DNA of 64,000 nucleotides from Flavimobilis marinus. GTDB lineage: Bacteria; Actinomycetota; Actinomycetes; Actinomycetales; Cellulomonadaceae. Both the position numbers and the translations under genes were made by a program. The stretch spans positions 930,001 to 994,000 of the forward strand of contig NZ_FONZ01000001.1 in the NCBI RefSeq assembly GCF_900113055.1, in the 5' to 3' direction. The notes below the pieces were generated by a model. The model saw only the letters and a program-made list of their open reading frames with translations. It was not told the origin of the DNA and searched no databases. Shown here piece by piece: positions 25,536-36,345 of this stretch (the stretch's first letter is position 1; each line of letters opens with the position of its first letter).

Positions 25536-28319
25536 GTGGCAAAGGTCCGCGTGTACGAGCTCGCCAAGGAGCTCGGTGTGGAGAGCAAGACCATCATGAG
25601 CAAGCTGACCGAGCTCGGAGAGTTCGTCCGGTCAGCGTCCTCGACGATCGAACCCCCCGTCGTGCGCAAGCTGCGCGACGTCTTCCCGGCCGAACAGGCG
25701 GCAGCGCCCGAGGCCAAGAAGCCCGCGCCCAAGGCCCCGGTCGCGCCGGCTCCGGCAGCGGAGCCTGCGGCCCCCGCGCCGACCTCGACGCCGGCCGCTC
25801 CGGCCCCCGCCGAGCGCCCGGCCCCGTCGGCACCCAAGGCCCCCGTGGAGCCGGCTGCCGCAGCACCGACTCAGGAGCCGGCCGCGCCGGCTGCGCCCGC
25901 CGCTCCGGCCTCGCCGGCCAGCAGCGCGCGCCCCGGCCCCGCTGCACCCAAGGCGCCCGCGCCCAAGGCGCCCGCTCCCAAGGGACCGCGCCCGGGCAAC
26001 AACCCGTTCGCTCCCAGCCAGGGCATGCCCCGTGGCGGCGGTCCGCGTCCGGGCAACAACCCGTTCGCGCCGAGCCAGGGCATGCCCCGACCCGGCTCTC
26101 GTCCCGACGCCGCGCCCGCCGCGGCGGGCGGTGAGCGCTCCGGCGGCCCCCGTCCCGGCGCTCCGCGTCCGGGCGGTCCTCGCCCGAACCCCGGCATGAT
26201 GCCGGGCAAGAGCGCGGCTGCACGCCCTGCTCCGGGTGGTGGCCGTCCTGGCGCCCCTGGTGGCGACCGCAGCCGCGGTGGCTTCTCGCGTCCCGGCGCT
26301 CCCGGCGGCGCACCCGGTGGTGGCGGCGGCTTCGCCGGCCGCCCCGGCGGCGGCGGCGGTCGCGGCGGCGCAGGCCGCGGCAGCACGCAGGGAGCCTTCG
26401 GGCGTGCTGGAGGGCGCCCCGTGCGTGGACGCAAGTCCAAGCGCGCGAAGCGTCAGGAGTTCGAGCAGATGCAGGCGCCGTCGCTCGGCGGCGTGCAGGT
26501 GCCCCGCGGCGATGGTCAGACCGTCGTGCGGCTGCGCCACGGTGCGTCGCTCAACGACTTCGCCGACAAGATCGACGCGAACCCCGCCAGCCTCGTCACC
26601 GTGCTGTTCCACCTCGGTGAGATGGCCACGGCGACCCAGTCGCTGGACGAGGACACGTTCGGCACGCTCGGCTCCGAGCTCGGCTACATCATCGAGATGG
26701 TGTCGGCCGAGGAGGAGGACCGCGAGCTCCTGGGCGCGTTCGACATCGACCTCGAGGCCGAGCTGGCCGACGAGAGCGACGAGCAGCTCACCGCGCGTCC
26801 GCCGGTCGTGACCGTGATGGGCCACGTCGACCACGGAAAGACCAAGCTGCTCGACGCTATCCGATCCGCGAACGTCGTGGCCGACGAGGCCGGCGGCATC
26901 ACGCAGCACATCGGTGCCTACCAGGTGCGCACCGAGCACGAGGGCGTCGACCGCGCCATGACCGTCATCGACACCCCGGGTCACGAGGCGTTCACCGCCA
27001 TGCGTGCTCGTGGCGCGCAGGTCACCGACATCGCGATCCTCGTGGTCGCGGCGGACGACGGCGTGATGCCCCAGACGATCGAGGCGCTCAACCACGCGCA
27101 GTCGGCCGGCGTGCCGATCGTGGTCGCAGTCAACAAGGTGGACAAGGAGGCTGCGAACCCGGCGAAGATCCGTCAGCAGCTCACCGAGTACAACCTGGTG
27201 GCCGAGGAGTACGGCGGCGACACGATGTTCGTCGACATCTCCGCGCTCAAGCGCATGGGCATCGACCAGCTCCTCGAGGCCGTGCTCCTGACGGCGGACG
27301 CCTCGCTGGACCTGCGGGCCAACGCCGACAAGGACGCCCGCGGTGTGGCGATCGAGGCCAACCTGGACAAGGGACGCGGTGCGGTCGCGACCGTCCTCGT
27401 CCAGTCCGGCACGCTGCGCGTCGGCGACGCGATCGTCGCCGGGACGGCGTACGGCCGCGTCCGTGCGATGTTCGACGAGCACGGCGAGGCGGTCGCCGAG
27501 GCGACGCCAGCCCGTCCCGTGCTGGTGCTCGGCCTGACCTCGGTGCCACGCGCCGGTGACACGTTCATCGTGGCGCCGGACGACCGCACGGCCCGTCAGA
27601 TCGCCGAGAAGCGCGAGGCGGCCGAGCGTGCTGCCCTCCTGGCCAAGCGCCGCAAGCGCATCAGCCTCGAGGACTTCACCCAGGCGCTCGAGCTGGGCAA
27701 GGTCGAGACCCTCAACCTCGTCATCAAGGGTGACGTCTCCGGTGCTGTCGAGGCTCTGGAGGACGCCCTGCTCAAGATCGACGTGGGCGACGAGGTCCAG
27801 CTGCGCGTCATCCACCGTGGTGTGGGTGCGATCACGCAGAACGACGTCAACCTGGCGACGGTTGACAACGCCATCATCATCGGGTTCAACGTCAAGACCG
27901 GCGAGCGCGTGGCCGAGCTTGCGGACCGCGAGGGCGTCGACATCAAGTTCTACTCGGTCATCTACCAGGCGATCGACGACGTCGAGGCCGCGCTCAAGGG
28001 CATGCTCAAGCCCGAGTACGTGGAGGCCCAGCTGGGCACCGCCGAGGTCCGCGAGATCTTCCGTTCCTCCAAGTTCGGAAACATCGCCGGCTGCCTCGTC
28101 CGCTCGGGCACCATCCGCCGCAACACCAAGGCGCGCGTCCTGCGTGGCGGCGTGGTCGTGGGGGACAACCTCTCGATCGAGTCGCTCAAGCGGTTCAAGG
28201 ACGACGCCACCGAGGTCCGCGAGGGCTACGAGTGCGGTATCGGCCTGGGGTCGTTCAACGACCTGCGCGCCGAGGACGTCATCGAGACGTTCGAGATGCA
28301 GGAGAAGCCGCGGTCCTGA
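25536..28319 (+). CDS. infB: Translation initiation factor IF-2
   Basis: IF-2 (927 aa), the GTPase that places initiator tRNA on the ribosome. The N-terminal module ([20 protein letters not shown]) is followed by a 280-residue Ala/Pro/Gly-rich linker with two copies of [16 protein letters not shown]. The G domain has [19 protein letters not shown] and NKVDK. Domains II-IV end with [15 protein letters not shown] 25536 is preceded by AGGAGA; an upstream GTG at 25497 lies before that site. Confidence 0.96.
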   Translation: MAKVRVYELAKELGVESKTIMSKLTELGEFVRSASSTIEPPVVRKLRDVFPAEQAAAPEAKKPAPKAPVAPAPAAEPAAPAPTSTPAAPAPAERPAPSAPKAPVEPAAAAPTQEPAAPAAPAAPASPASSARPGPAAPKAPAPKAPAPKGPRPGNNPFAPSQGMPRGGGPRPGNNPFAPSQGMPRPGSRPDAAPAAAGGERSGGPRPGAPRPGGPRPNPGMMPGKSAAARPAPGGGRPGAPGGDRSRGGFSRPGAPGGAPGGGGGFAGRPGGGGGRGGAGRGSTQGAFGRAGGRPVRGRKSKRAKRQEFEQMQAPSLGGVQVPRGDGQTVVRLRHGASLNDFADKIDANPASLVTVLFHLGEMATATQSLDEDTFGTLGSELGYIIEMVSAEEEDRELLGAFDIDLEAELADESDEQLTARPPVVTVMGHVDHGKTKLLDAIRSANVVADEAGGITQHIGAYQVRTEHEGVDRAMTVIDTPGHEAFTAMRARGAQVTDIAILVVAADDGVMPQTIEALNHAQSAGVPIVVAVNKVDKEAANPAKIRQQLTEYNLVAEEYGGDTMFVDISALKRMGIDQLLEAVLLTADASLDLRANADKDARGVAIEANLDKGRGAVATVLVQSGTLRVGDAIVAGTAYGRVRAMFDEHGEAVAEATPARPVLVLGLTSVPRAGDTFIVAPDDRTARQIAEKREAAERAALLAKRRKRISLEDFTQALELGKVETLNLVIKGDVSGAVEALEDALLKIDVGDEVQLRVIHRGVGAITQNDVNLATVDNAIIIGFNVKTGERVAELADREGVDIKFYSVIYQAIDDVEAALKGMLKPEYVEAQLGTAEVREIFRSSKFGNIAGCLVRSGTIRRNTKARVLRGGVVVGDNLSIESLKRFKDDATEVREGYECGIGLGSFNDLRAEDVIETFEMQEKPRS
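25986..26089 (+). repeat. Duplicated 47-nt segment in infB
   Basis: Bases 25986-26032 and 26043-26089 are nearly identical and both encode [16 protein letters not shown] in the IF-2 linker. Differences are a few single bases. Confidence 0.8.
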
Positions 28320-28335
28320 CTGGCTAGTACCTCCC

Positions 28336-28407
28336 GAGGATCGGTCGCGGGCCTACCGCGGGCCTGGCGGCCCGTGCCAGGCCCACCACGGCCCGCGACC
28401 GATCCTC
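28336..28407 (+). terminator. Two-tier hairpin between infB and rbfA
   Basis: An outer perfect 18-bp stem (28336-28353 with 28390-28407) encloses an inner 9-bp stem (28360-28368 with 28376-28384). It starts 17 bp after the infB stop. No T run follows. It may be a terminator or attenuator that lowers rbfA-truB-ribF expression, or a processing site. Confidence 0.7.
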
Positions 28408-28482
28408 GTCCGGTTCCCCCGCTCGGCTCGCTGGGCGGGGGGAGGCCGGGACAAACTCATGACGACCTAGGAGCTGTGTTTC

Positions 28483-28923
28483 ATGGTTGACCACCCGCGG
28501 GCACGGAAGCTTGCCGATCGGATCAAGGTCATCGTGGCCGAGATGCTGGAGACCCGGGTGAAGGACCCGCGTCTCGGGTTCGTCACGATCACCGACGTCC
28601 GGGTGACGGGCGACCTGCAGAACGCCTCGGTGTTCTACACGGTGATGGGCGACGACGAGGCACGCGCCGGCAGCGCTGCGGCGCTCGCCTCGGCGCGTGG
28701 ACTCATCCGGTCCGAGGTCGGCAAGCAGACGGGCATCCGGCTGACGCCCACCGTCGACTTCTTCCTCGACGCGGTCCCGGAGACCGCGGCCCACCTCGAC
28801 AAGGCGCTGCTCGAGGCCAAGCGTCGCGACGAGGAGCTCGCGGCCCTGCGAGCGAACGCGACGTTCGCCGGCGACGAGGACCCCTACCGCAAGCCCGCGC
28901 CTGAGGACGAGGCGGGTGACTGA
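28483..28923 (+). CDS. rbfA: Ribosome-binding factor A
   Basis: RbfA (146 aa) is a KH-like cold-shock factor for 16S rRNA maturation. Family blocks: [58 protein letters not shown]. The last 25 residues are acidic. AGGAG lies upstream of ATG 28483. It overlaps truB by 8 bp. Confidence 0.95.
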   Translation: MVDHPRARKLADRIKVIVAEMLETRVKDPRLGFVTITDVRVTGDLQNASVFYTVMGDDEARAGSAAALASARGLIRSEVGKQTGIRLTPTVDFFLDAVPETAAHLDKALLEAKRRDEELAALRANATFAGDEDPYRKPAPEDEAGD

Positions 28924-29854
28924 GCGGCTCACCGCCGCCGACGGTCTCGTCGTCGTCGACAAGCCCCAGGGCATCTCCAGCCATGACGTCGTGGCTCGGG
29001 TGCGCCGTCTCGCGGCCACCCGCAAGGTGGGGCACGCGGGCACGCTCGACCCCATGGCCACCGGCGTGCTCGTGCTCGGCGTGGGCCGCGCGACCCGGCT
29101 GCTGACGTACCTCGTGGGCGCCGACAAGGAGTACCTCGCCACCATCCGCCTCGGCGTCGCGACCTCGACCGACGACGCCGACGGCGAGGCCCTGGCGACG
29201 GCGGGTGCGCGGGACGTCGCCGACGACGCCGTCGCTGCGGCCGTGCGGGCGCTCACCGGGCCGATCTCGCAGGTCCCCAGTGCCGTCTCCGCCATCAAGG
29301 TGGACGGCAAGCGCGCGTACGCCCGTGTGCGGGCGGGGGAGGACGTGGAGCTCGCGCCCCGACCGGTCACCATCCATGCGTTCGACATCGACGTCGCGCG
29401 GCGCACCGTCGTCGCCGAGGGCGCGCCCGGAGCGGGGACGGACGTCGTGGACGTGGACGTCCGCGTCGTGTGCTCCTCGGGGACGTATGTGCGCGCGCTC
29501 GCGCGGGACGTCGGCGCCGCGCTGGGCGTCGGAGGGCACCTCACCCGGCTGCGACGCACGCGGGTCGGGGCGATCGCGCACGCCGTCACGCTCGACCAGC
29601 TGACCGAGGCGACCGAGACCCACGGCCAGATGCCCGTGCTCGCCATGGCTGAGGCCGCCGCGGCCATGTTCCCGGTGCGCCGTCTCGACGCCGCAGAAGC
29701 GACCGAGCTCGGGCACGGGCGCTTCGTCCCGGCGCACGACGAGCCCGTGGGGGAGACGGTCGCGGCGGTGCACGACGACCGTCTGGTCGCCCTCGTGGAG
29801 CGGCGCCGCGATGCGCTGCGGCCCGTGGTCGTCCTCGTCCCGGCGGGTGGCTGA
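28916..29854 (+). CDS. truB: tRNA pseudouridine(55) synthase
   Basis: TruB (312 aa) converts U55 of tRNA to pseudouridine. The N-terminal [14 protein letters not shown] and the catalytic Asp in [16 protein letters not shown] are seen, followed by [13 protein letters not shown] and [19 protein letters not shown]-terminal PUA-like part follows. The GTG start overlaps rbfA and the stop overlaps ribF by one base (TGATG). Confidence 0.95.
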   Translation: MTERLTAADGLVVVDKPQGISSHDVVARVRRLAATRKVGHAGTLDPMATGVLVLGVGRATRLLTYLVGADKEYLATIRLGVATSTDDADGEALATAGARDVADDAVAAAVRALTGPISQVPSAVSAIKVDGKRAYARVRAGEDVELAPRPVTIHAFDIDVARRTVVAEGAPGAGTDVVDVDVRVVCSSGTYVRALARDVGAALGVGGHLTRLRRTRVGAIAHAVTLDQLTEATETHGQMPVLAMAEAAAAMFPVRRLDAAEATELGHGRFVPAHDEPVGETVAAVHDDRLVALVERRRDALRPVVVLVPAGG

Positions 29855-30825
29855 TGGAGCTCTGGTCCGGGGCCGGTGCGGTCCCTGCGGGCGTCGGTCC
29901 GACCGTCATCACGATGGGCAACTTCGACGGCGTGCACCGCGGTCACCTCACGGTGCTGGCACGCGTGCGGCGCGCTGCCGACGCCCTCGGGGCGCGCGCC
30001 GTCGCCGTCACCTTCGACCCGCACCCCGGGCAGGTGCACCGTCCTGACGCGGCCCCCGCGCTCCTCACCGGGCTCCAGGACCGGGTCGAGCTGCTCGGTG
30101 CTGCGGGCGTCGACGCCGTGCTCGTGCTCGAGTACTCGATGGCGTTCGCGCGCCAGAGCCCGGAAGACTTCGTCCAGCGGTACCTCGTCGACCTGCTGGG
30201 TGTGGCGCACGTCGTCGTCGGCCGCGACGTGCGGTTCGGCTGGCAGAACGCCGGGACGATCGACACGATGGTCGCGCTCGGGCGGCAGCACGGCTTCGAG
30301 GTCGAGGTCGTGGACGACGTCGGCGGGCCCGACGCGGCACGGTGGTCCTCGACCCAGCTGCGGGCCCGGCTGGACGCCGGCGACGTCGCTGGCGCGGCAG
30401 CGATCCTCGGCCGGTGGCACCGCGTGCGTGGCGTCGTCGTGCACGGCGACGCCCGCGGCCGCACGATCGGCTTCCCGACGGCGAACCTCGGCGCTCCGGT
30501 CCAGGGCATGGTGCCCGCCGACGGCGTGTACGCGGGCACGCTGCGGCGTACCGACGGCGGACCGGTGTGGCCCGCGGCGGTGTCGATCGGCACAAATCCG
30601 ACGTTCGACGGCGTCGAACGACGTGTCGAGGCGTATGTCCTCGACCGGACGGACCTCGACCTCTACGGTGCTGAGGTGATCGTCGAGCTCGTGCGACGCC
30701 TGCGGCCCATGACGAGGTACGACGGCGTCGAGGCGCTCGTCGAGCAGATGCATCGGGACGTCGCACAGGCCCGCCAGGTGCTCAGTTCGCTCGAGGCGCG
30801 TGACTCTTGGGCTCAAGCGCCGTAG
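29854..30825 (+). CDS. ribF: Bifunctional riboflavin kinase/FAD synthetase
   Basis: RibF (323 aa) makes FMN and FAD from riboflavin. The N-terminal nucleotidyltransferase domain has VITMGNFDGVHRGH and VGRDVRFG. The C-terminal kinase domain has RTIGFPTANLG and the later VEAYVLDRTDLDLYG. It is the last gene of the infB-rbfA-truB-ribF run. The stop TAG is part of a possible -10 box for the next gene. Confidence 0.95.
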   Translation: MELWSGAGAVPAGVGPTVITMGNFDGVHRGHLTVLARVRRAADALGARAVAVTFDPHPGQVHRPDAAPALLTGLQDRVELLGAAGVDAVLVLEYSMAFARQSPEDFVQRYLVDLLGVAHVVVGRDVRFGWQNAGTIDTMVALGRQHGFEVEVVDDVGGPDAARWSSTQLRARLDAGDVAGAAAILGRWHRVRGVVVHGDARGRTIGFPTANLGAPVQGMVPADGVYAGTLRRTDGGPVWPAAVSIGTNPTFDGVERRVEAYVLDRTDLDLYGAEVIVELVRRLRPMTRYDGVEALVEQMHRDVAQARQVLSSLEARDSWAQAP

Positions 30826-30828
30826 ATT
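30823..30828 (+). promoter_or_regulatory. -10 box of the amidase gene
   Basis: TAGATT overlaps the ribF stop codon and would give a leader of about 87 nt. Weak -35. Confidence 0.35.
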
Positions 30829-30876
30829 ATCGCCCGGATGTCCTTCGTTTGTCCGGCTGGTGACCGATATGCCAGG

Positions 30877-30897
30877 GGTGGACGGTGACCGTCCACC
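30877..30897. promoter_or_regulatory. Palindrome upstream of the amidase
   Basis: GGTGGACGGT and ACCGTCCACC flank a single G. This 21-bp perfect palindrome ends 24 bp before the ATG. The lack of loop makes an operator more likely than an RNA hairpin. Confidence 0.55.
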
Positions 30898-30921
30898 ATC
30901 ACCACCCCGGAGGACTCGCCC

Positions 30922-33492
30922 ATGCGACCCGTGCTCGCCGCCCTGCTCACTGGTGCTCTCACCGTCGTCGGCCTCGCCGTCCCGGTGGTGGCGCTCCCCG
31001 TCGCCGCGGCGGAACCGGTCGAGGCGGAGTTCGCCTCCATCGCCCTCGACGGGGTCGACACGGCCGCGGCGAAGGATGCGAGCGTCGCCGAGGAGGCCGT
31101 GAACGCCGCGCCCGACGCGGCAGCCGAGTCCGCGCTGCGGGACAGCTCGGACGACCTCGTCGCCCTCAGCTCGCTGGAGAGCACCGAGCCCTTCATGGTC
31201 GCGGGTGTCACGTGGGACGGCACCGCCGAAGACGTCACCGAGGTCGCCGTTCGCGTGCGTGAGCAGGGCGAGTGGACGGACTGGACCGAGCTCGAGGTCG
31301 AGAACACGGGCGTGGAGGGCGAGCGTGCGGGTACGTCGCCCGTGCTGAGCGCCGGTGCCGACGGCATCCAGGCTCGGGTCCGCACCCACAGCGGGCGCGC
31401 CCCGGCGGGCCTGCAGATCGACCTGGTGGACCCGGGCTCCTCCCGCGCTGACGGGGCACGGGCCGGCGGCCCGGCCGCCACGGCGAACGCCGCGACGGGC
31501 TACGAGATCGCACCGCAGGTCGTCACGCGCGCCCAGTGGGGCGCGGACGAGTCCAAGGCCGGGTCGTGGCCGCAGCTCTCCGCCGGGCTGTCGGCCATGT
31601 ACGTGCACCACACCGCCGGGACGAACAGCTACACGGAGGCACAGGCCGCCGCGCTCGTGCGAGGGATCTACGGCTTCCACACGGGCAGCCGCGGCTGGCC
31701 GGACATCGGCTACCAGTTCCTCGTGGACAAGTACGGCAACATCTACCAGGGCCGCCAGGAGGCGATCCACGACCTCCCGATCGGCGCCCAGGCGGGCGGG
31801 TACAACACCTCGACCATCGGGATCTCGGCTCTCGGCAACTACGAGACCGCGGAGCCCACGGCCGCGCTGCAGAGCGCGCTGGTCAAGGTCCTGGGCTGGA
31901 AGGCCTACCAGTACGGGCTCAACGCCACGGGTACCACCCGGCTCTACACGGGCTCGAGCACCGGCAGCACCGTGCGGGCCAAGGCGGGTTCCACGATCAC
32001 GGTCCCGGTCATCCTCGGCCACCGCGACACCAACTACACCGCGTGCCCGGGCAAGAACCTCTACGCGAAGATGCCCAGCATCCGCCAGCGCGTGGCTGAG
32101 CGCGTCTCGCGCGCGAAGGCTACCCACGGATCGTCCGTCGCCCCGGGCGTCGGCTCGCCGTCGGTCGTCCAGCCCGGTGCCGACCAGGCGCCGGTCCAGA
32201 CCGCGACGAGCTCGACCTACCGCTGGTCGGCCGTCCCGGGCGCCGCCCGCTACGAGATCCTCACGCGCTCCGGCTCGCACGGGTACGCGATGGACGACTC
32301 CCGCTCCTGGATCCGCTACGGCACCGTCTCCGGCACGCAGGCGACCATCTCGATCAGCCCGGGGCAGACGCGGCTGGTCATGGTGCGCGCCATCGATGGC
32401 TCTGGGCGACGCAGTGCCGCGGTGCGTGTCACGCAGTCCACGGCGCCGGTGTCGGCGTCGGCTCTCGCGTGGTCGAGCGGTTGGACCAAGGAGTCCGGCG
32501 CCGGACACACGATCGGGGCGCTGCGCTCGACGGCGACCGCGGGGCGCACGCTCCGCGTCGACAACGTCAAGGACGCCGCCGAGGTGCGGATCTACGGCGA
32601 GGCCGGGCCAGGCTACGGCGCCACGCAGGTGCTGCTGGGTGACCGGGTCATCGGCGAGGTGCGGTGGGACGCGGCAACCGTCGACCCGCGCGCGGTCCGT
32701 GCCCTGCGCCTGCCCGGTCCGGTCTCGGGCAAGGTCCGCCTCCGGACGACGAGCGCCGCACGCGTGGCGATCAGCACCCTGGCGTTCCCACGCGAGTCGG
32801 CCCCGGCCTCACCGACTCCGAGCCCCTCCGCCCCCGTCGCGCTCGGCCGGCCGGTGCTGGACAAGAGCAGCACGTACGACTTCCCGGGCCGGCTCTCGCA
32901 GTCGATCACGTTCCGCTGGAAGCCGGTTGCGGGGGCGAGCTCGTACCGGCTCGAGGTGCGCAAGGCGAAGCACGGCAAGGGCTTCGGTCGCACCATCCAG
33001 GCCGGATCGACGACCGGGACGTCGATCTCGAAGAAGATCAAGGCGGGCGAGACCTGGTACGTCAAGGTGCGCGCGGTCGCGGCCGACGGCACGGTCTCCG
33101 CCGCCTCCGCGTACCCGAAGGTGACCCGGCCCGTCGGCCGGTCCACGCTGAAGCGGACGTCGGGCACCAAGGCGTGGAGCAAGTCCCGGCACACCGGCTA
33201 CTACGGGAACTTCGCGTGGTCGACCACGAACAAGGGCGCCAAGCTGTCCGTCGACGGCGCGTCCGACGTCCGGACCGTGCAGGTCGTCGCGGCGCGCGGC
33301 AAGGGATACGGCCGCATGGCCGTGTACGTCGGTGGCAAGCGGGTCGGCACCATCAACACCGCCGCGACGCGACTCGACCGGACGCACCGCTACACCGTCA
33401 AGGTGGGCGGCAAGCGCTCGGGTCGGGTGACGCTCAAGGCGCTCGACCAGGGCAAGCCGGTGCGGGTCAGCGTGATCGTCGCCGCACGCTGA
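30922..33492 (+). CDS. Secreted amidase (PGRP/Amidase_2) with repeated C-terminal modules
   Basis: A large secreted protein (856 aa) predicted to cut the muramoyl-alanine bond of peptidoglycan. A signal peptide covers residues 1-30. An N-terminal region of about 160 residues is followed by a PGRP/Amidase_2 domain at about 193-395 with zinc ligands in MYVHHTAG and ILGHRDTNYTACPG. Two Fn3-like segments (near 431 and 660) alternate with two copies of a module (about 514-615 and 746-856) sharing GYG, VxxGxRxG and VD. A Pro/Ser linker is near 626-645. CCGGAGGA precedes ATG 30922. Confidence 0.88.
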   Translation: MRPVLAALLTGALTVVGLAVPVVALPVAAAEPVEAEFASIALDGVDTAAAKDASVAEEAVNAAPDAAAESALRDSSDDLVALSSLESTEPFMVAGVTWDGTAEDVTEVAVRVREQGEWTDWTELEVENTGVEGERAGTSPVLSAGADGIQARVRTHSGRAPAGLQIDLVDPGSSRADGARAGGPAATANAATGYEIAPQVVTRAQWGADESKAGSWPQLSAGLSAMYVHHTAGTNSYTEAQAAALVRGIYGFHTGSRGWPDIGYQFLVDKYGNIYQGRQEAIHDLPIGAQAGGYNTSTIGISALGNYETAEPTAALQSALVKVLGWKAYQYGLNATGTTRLYTGSSTGSTVRAKAGSTITVPVILGHRDTNYTACPGKNLYAKMPSIRQRVAERVSRAKATHGSSVAPGVGSPSVVQPGADQAPVQTATSSTYRWSAVPGAARYEILTRSGSHGYAMDDSRSWIRYGTVSGTQATISISPGQTRLVMVRAIDGSGRRSAAVRVTQSTAPVSASALAWSSGWTKESGAGHTIGALRSTATAGRTLRVDNVKDAAEVRIYGEAGPGYGATQVLLGDRVIGEVRWDAATVDPRAVRALRLPGPVSGKVRLRTTSAARVAISTLAFPRESAPASPTPSPSAPVALGRPVLDKSSTYDFPGRLSQSITFRWKPVAGASSYRLEVRKAKHGKGFGRTIQAGSTTGTSISKKIKAGETWYVKVRAVAADGTVSAASAYPKVTRPVGRSTLKRTSGTKAWSKSRHTGYYGNFAWSTTNKGAKLSVDGASDVRTVQVVAARGKGYGRMAVYVGGKRVGTINTAATRLDRTHRYTVKVGGKRSGRVTLKALDQGKPVRVSVIVAAR

Positions 33493-33519
33493 CGGACCGT
33501 CGCCGCCACCCGCACCTGA

Positions 33520-33525
33520 TAGCAT
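33520..33525 (+). promoter_or_regulatory. -10 box of rpsO
   Basis: TAGCAT, about 88 nt before the rpsO start. Confidence 0.4.
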
Positions 33526-33612
33526 CAGATCGCCGTCAGAACGGCCGCGGACAGACAGAGCCCGGGTGGACATGCCCCAGGGCGCCGCGCAACGAGTGAA
33601 ACAAGGAGAGCC

Positions 33613-33882
33613 GTGCCCCTCGACACTGCCACCAAGCAGCGCATCATGACCGAGTACGCCACCACTGAGGGTGACACCGGTTCGCCCGAGGTCCAGATCG
33701 CGCTGCTGTCGCAGCGCATCAAGGACCTCACCGAGCACCTGAAGGAGCACAAGCACGACCACCACAGCCGTCGTGGTCTGCTGCTCCTCGTCGGCCAGCG
33801 CCGTCGTCTCCTCGGGTACCTGCAGAAGGTTGACATCAACCGCTACCGCAGCCTGATTGAGCGCCTCGGACTGCGCCGCTGA
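33613..33882 (+). CDS. rpsO: 30S ribosomal protein S15
   Basis: Ribosomal protein S15 (89 aa), which binds the central domain of 16S rRNA. Classical family sequence: [53 protein letters not shown] 33613 follows AAGGAG. It lies upstream of pnp, as in most bacteria, with a terminator-like hairpin between them. Confidence 0.97.
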   Translation: MPLDTATKQRIMTEYATTEGDTGSPEVQIALLSQRIKDLTEHLKEHKHDHHSRRGLLLLVGQRRRLLGYLQKVDINRYRSLIERLGLRR

Positions 33883-33895
33883 TCTGACTCTTCCC

Positions 33896-33921
33896 AGCCC
33901 GGGCCCTGATGGGTCCGGGCT
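33896..33921 (+). terminator. rpsO terminator hairpin
   Basis: An 11-bp stem with one G-U pair (33896-33906 with 33911-33921) and a TGAT loop, 13 bp after the rpsO stop. Confidence 0.7.
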
Positions 33922-34130
33922 GGTGCAGTGTCAGCCACCATGCGCCGGCGGGACGCCGGCAGCAGCACGACACCTGCATCTCCGCAGGACAACACAACAC
34001 GAGTTCCGCGCACCGAGCCTCGTCCGGTCCTCGGTAGTGGTCCCCGACATCGCCGCTGAAGACAGCGCGCTGCGGGTGCCTCGATCGAAGACCGTCGGGT
34101 GGGTGCGCGGCTACCGAGAGGAAGGTACCC

Positions 34131-36344
34131 ATGGAGGGTCCCGAGATCATGTTCTCCGAGGCGACGATCGACAACGGTCGCTTCGGCACCCGCACCGTCC
34201 GCTTCGAGACCGGACGCCTGGCCAAGCAGGCCGCCGGCGCAGTCGCCGCCTACCTGGACGGCGACACGATGCTGCTGTCGGCCACGACGGCCGGCAAGTA
34301 CCCGAAGGACCACTTCGACTTCTTCCCCCTGACCGTCGACGTCGAGGAGCGCCAGTACGCCGCGGGCAAGATCCCCGGCTCGTTCTTCCGTCGTGAGGGC
34401 CGTCCGTCGACCGAGGCGATCCTCGCGTGCCGCCTGATCGACCGCCCGCTGCGTCCGCTGTTCGTCAAGGGCCTGCGCAACGAGGTCCAGGTCGTCGTGA
34501 CCGTCCTCGCCATTCACCCGGACGACGCGTACGACACGCTGGCCATCAACGCCGCGTCGCTGTCCACGCAGATCTCCGGCCTTCCGTTCTCCGGCCCCGT
34601 CGCCGGTGTGCGCATCGCGCTCATCGACGGCCAGTGGGTCGCTTTCCCGCGCTACTCCGACAAGGAGAAGGCCGTCTTCGACATGGTCGTCGCCGGTCGT
34701 GTGGTGGGCGACGACGTCGCGATCACCATGGTCGAGGCCGAGGCGACCGAGGGTTCCTGGAACCTGATCAAGAACGAGGGCGCCGTCGCCCCGACCGAGG
34801 CCGTCGTGGCCGAGGGCCTGGAGGCTGCCAAGCCGTTCATCCGCGCCCTGTGCGAGGCGCAGTCTGACCTCGCGGCGCAGGCCGCCAAGCCCGTCCAGGA
34901 CTTCCCGGTCTTCCCGGACTACCAGCCGGACGCCTACGAGGCCGTCGAGGGTCAGATCACCGACGCGCTCGCGCAGGCGCTGACCATCGCGGACAAGCAG
35001 GACCGCGAGAACCGCCTGGACGAGATCAAGGCTGAGGCGGTCGCCGCTCTCGGCGCTCGCTTCGAGGGCCGCGAGAAGGAGCTGTCCGCCGCTGTCCGCG
35101 CGCTGACGAAGAAGCACATCCGTGGTCGCATCCTCGCCGACGGCTTCCGCATCGACGGTCGTGGGCTGCGGGACATCCGCACGCTGTCGGCCGAGGTCGA
35201 GGTCCTGCCCCGCGTGCACGGCTCCGCGATCTTCGAGCGCGGCGAGACGCAGATCCTCGGCGTCACGACGCTGAACATGCTCCGGATGGAGCAGCAGCTC
35301 GACACGCTCTCCCCGGAGACGCGCAAGCGCTACATGCACAACTACAACTTCCCGCCCTACTCGACCGGTGAGACCGGCCGAGTGGGCAGCCCCAAGCGTC
35401 GCGAGATCGGCCACGGAGCGCTCGCCGAGCGTGCGCTCATGCCGGTGCTGCCGTCGCGCGAGGAGTTCCCCTACGCGATCCGTCAGGTCTCCGAGGCGCT
35501 CAGCTCGAACGGCTCGACGTCCATGGGCTCGGTGTGCGCCTCGACCCTGTCGCTGCTCAACGCCGGCGTGCCGCTGCGCGCGGCCGTCGCGGGCATCGCG
35601 ATGGGCCTCGTGTCCGACCAGGTGAACGGCGAGACGCGCTACGCGGCCCTCACCGACATCCTGGGCGCCGAGGACGCGTTCGGTGACATGGACTTCAAGG
35701 TCGCCGGCACCCGGGAGTTCGTCACGGCGATCCAGCTGGACACGAAGCTCGACGGCATCCCCGCCGACGTCCTCGCTGGCGCGCTCACGCAGGCCCGCGA
35801 GGCCCGCCTGGCGATCCTCGACGTCATCAACGAAGCGATCGACACCCCGGACGAGATGTCCCCGAACGCCCCGCGCGTCATCGCGGTCCAGGTGCCCGTC
35901 GACAAGATCGGCGAGGTCATCGGCCCGAAGGGCAAGATGATCAACCAGATCCAGGCCGAGACCGGTGCCGACATCTCGATCGAGGACGACGGCACCGTGT
36001 ACATCGGCGCCACCGACGGTCCGTCGGCCGAGGCCGCGCGCGCGGCGATCAACGCGATCGCCAACCCGCACGTGCCGGAGATCGGCGAGCGCTTCGTGGG
36101 TACGGTCGTCAAGACCACGTCGTTCGGCGCCTTCGTGTCGCTCTCCCCGGGCAAGGACGGTCTGCTGCACATCAGCCAGATCCGCAAGCTCGTGGGTGGC
36201 AAGCGCGTCGACACGGTCGAGGAGGTCCTCTCGGTCGGACAGCGCGTCGAGGTCGAGATCGGTGAGATCGACCCTCGTGGCAAGCTCTCGCTGCACGCCG
36301 TCGTGGCGGAGGAGAAGAACGACGACGCGCAGGCCGACGCCTGA
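34131..36344 (+). CDS. pnp: Polyribonucleotide nucleotidyltransferase
   Basis: PNPase (737 aa), a phosphorolytic 3'-5' exoribonuclease. Two RNase PH domains flank an all-alpha linker ([27 protein letters not shown] split over core 1; [29 protein letters not shown] in core 2). KH ([12 protein letters not shown]) and S1 ([21 protein letters not shown]) domains end the protein. GAGAGGAAGG precedes ATG 34131. The upstream 248-bp gap holds the rpsO terminator; no confident pnp promoter was found there. Confidence 0.97.
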   Translation: MEGPEIMFSEATIDNGRFGTRTVRFETGRLAKQAAGAVAAYLDGDTMLLSATTAGKYPKDHFDFFPLTVDVEERQYAAGKIPGSFFRREGRPSTEAILACRLIDRPLRPLFVKGLRNEVQVVVTVLAIHPDDAYDTLAINAASLSTQISGLPFSGPVAGVRIALIDGQWVAFPRYSDKEKAVFDMVVAGRVVGDDVAITMVEAEATEGSWNLIKNEGAVAPTEAVVAEGLEAAKPFIRALCEAQSDLAAQAAKPVQDFPVFPDYQPDAYEAVEGQITDALAQALTIADKQDRENRLDEIKAEAVAALGARFEGREKELSAAVRALTKKHIRGRILADGFRIDGRGLRDIRTLSAEVEVLPRVHGSAIFERGETQILGVTTLNMLRMEQQLDTLSPETRKRYMHNYNFPPYSTGETGRVGSPKRREIGHGALAERALMPVLPSREEFPYAIRQVSEALSSNGSTSMGSVCASTLSLLNAGVPLRAAVAGIAMGLVSDQVNGETRYAALTDILGAEDAFGDMDFKVAGTREFVTAIQLDTKLDGIPADVLAGALTQAREARLAILDVINEAIDTPDEMSPNAPRVIAVQVPVDKIGEVIGPKGKMINQIQAETGADISIEDDGTVYIGATDGPSAEAARAAINAIANPHVPEIGERFVGTVVKTTSFGAFVSLSPGKDGLLHISQIRKLVGGKRVDTVEEVLSVGQRVEVEIGEIDPRGKLSLHAVVAEEKNDDAQADA

Positions 36345-36345
36345 C

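Noticed and set aside
28324-32508. Minus-strand open frame of 1394 codons
   Set aside because: Antisense to rbfA, truB, ribF and the amidase; no domain and atypical composition.
33857-34396. Plus-strand frame covering the rpsO-pnp gap
   Set aside because: It runs through the rpsO terminator and into pnp in another frame; no conserved sequence.
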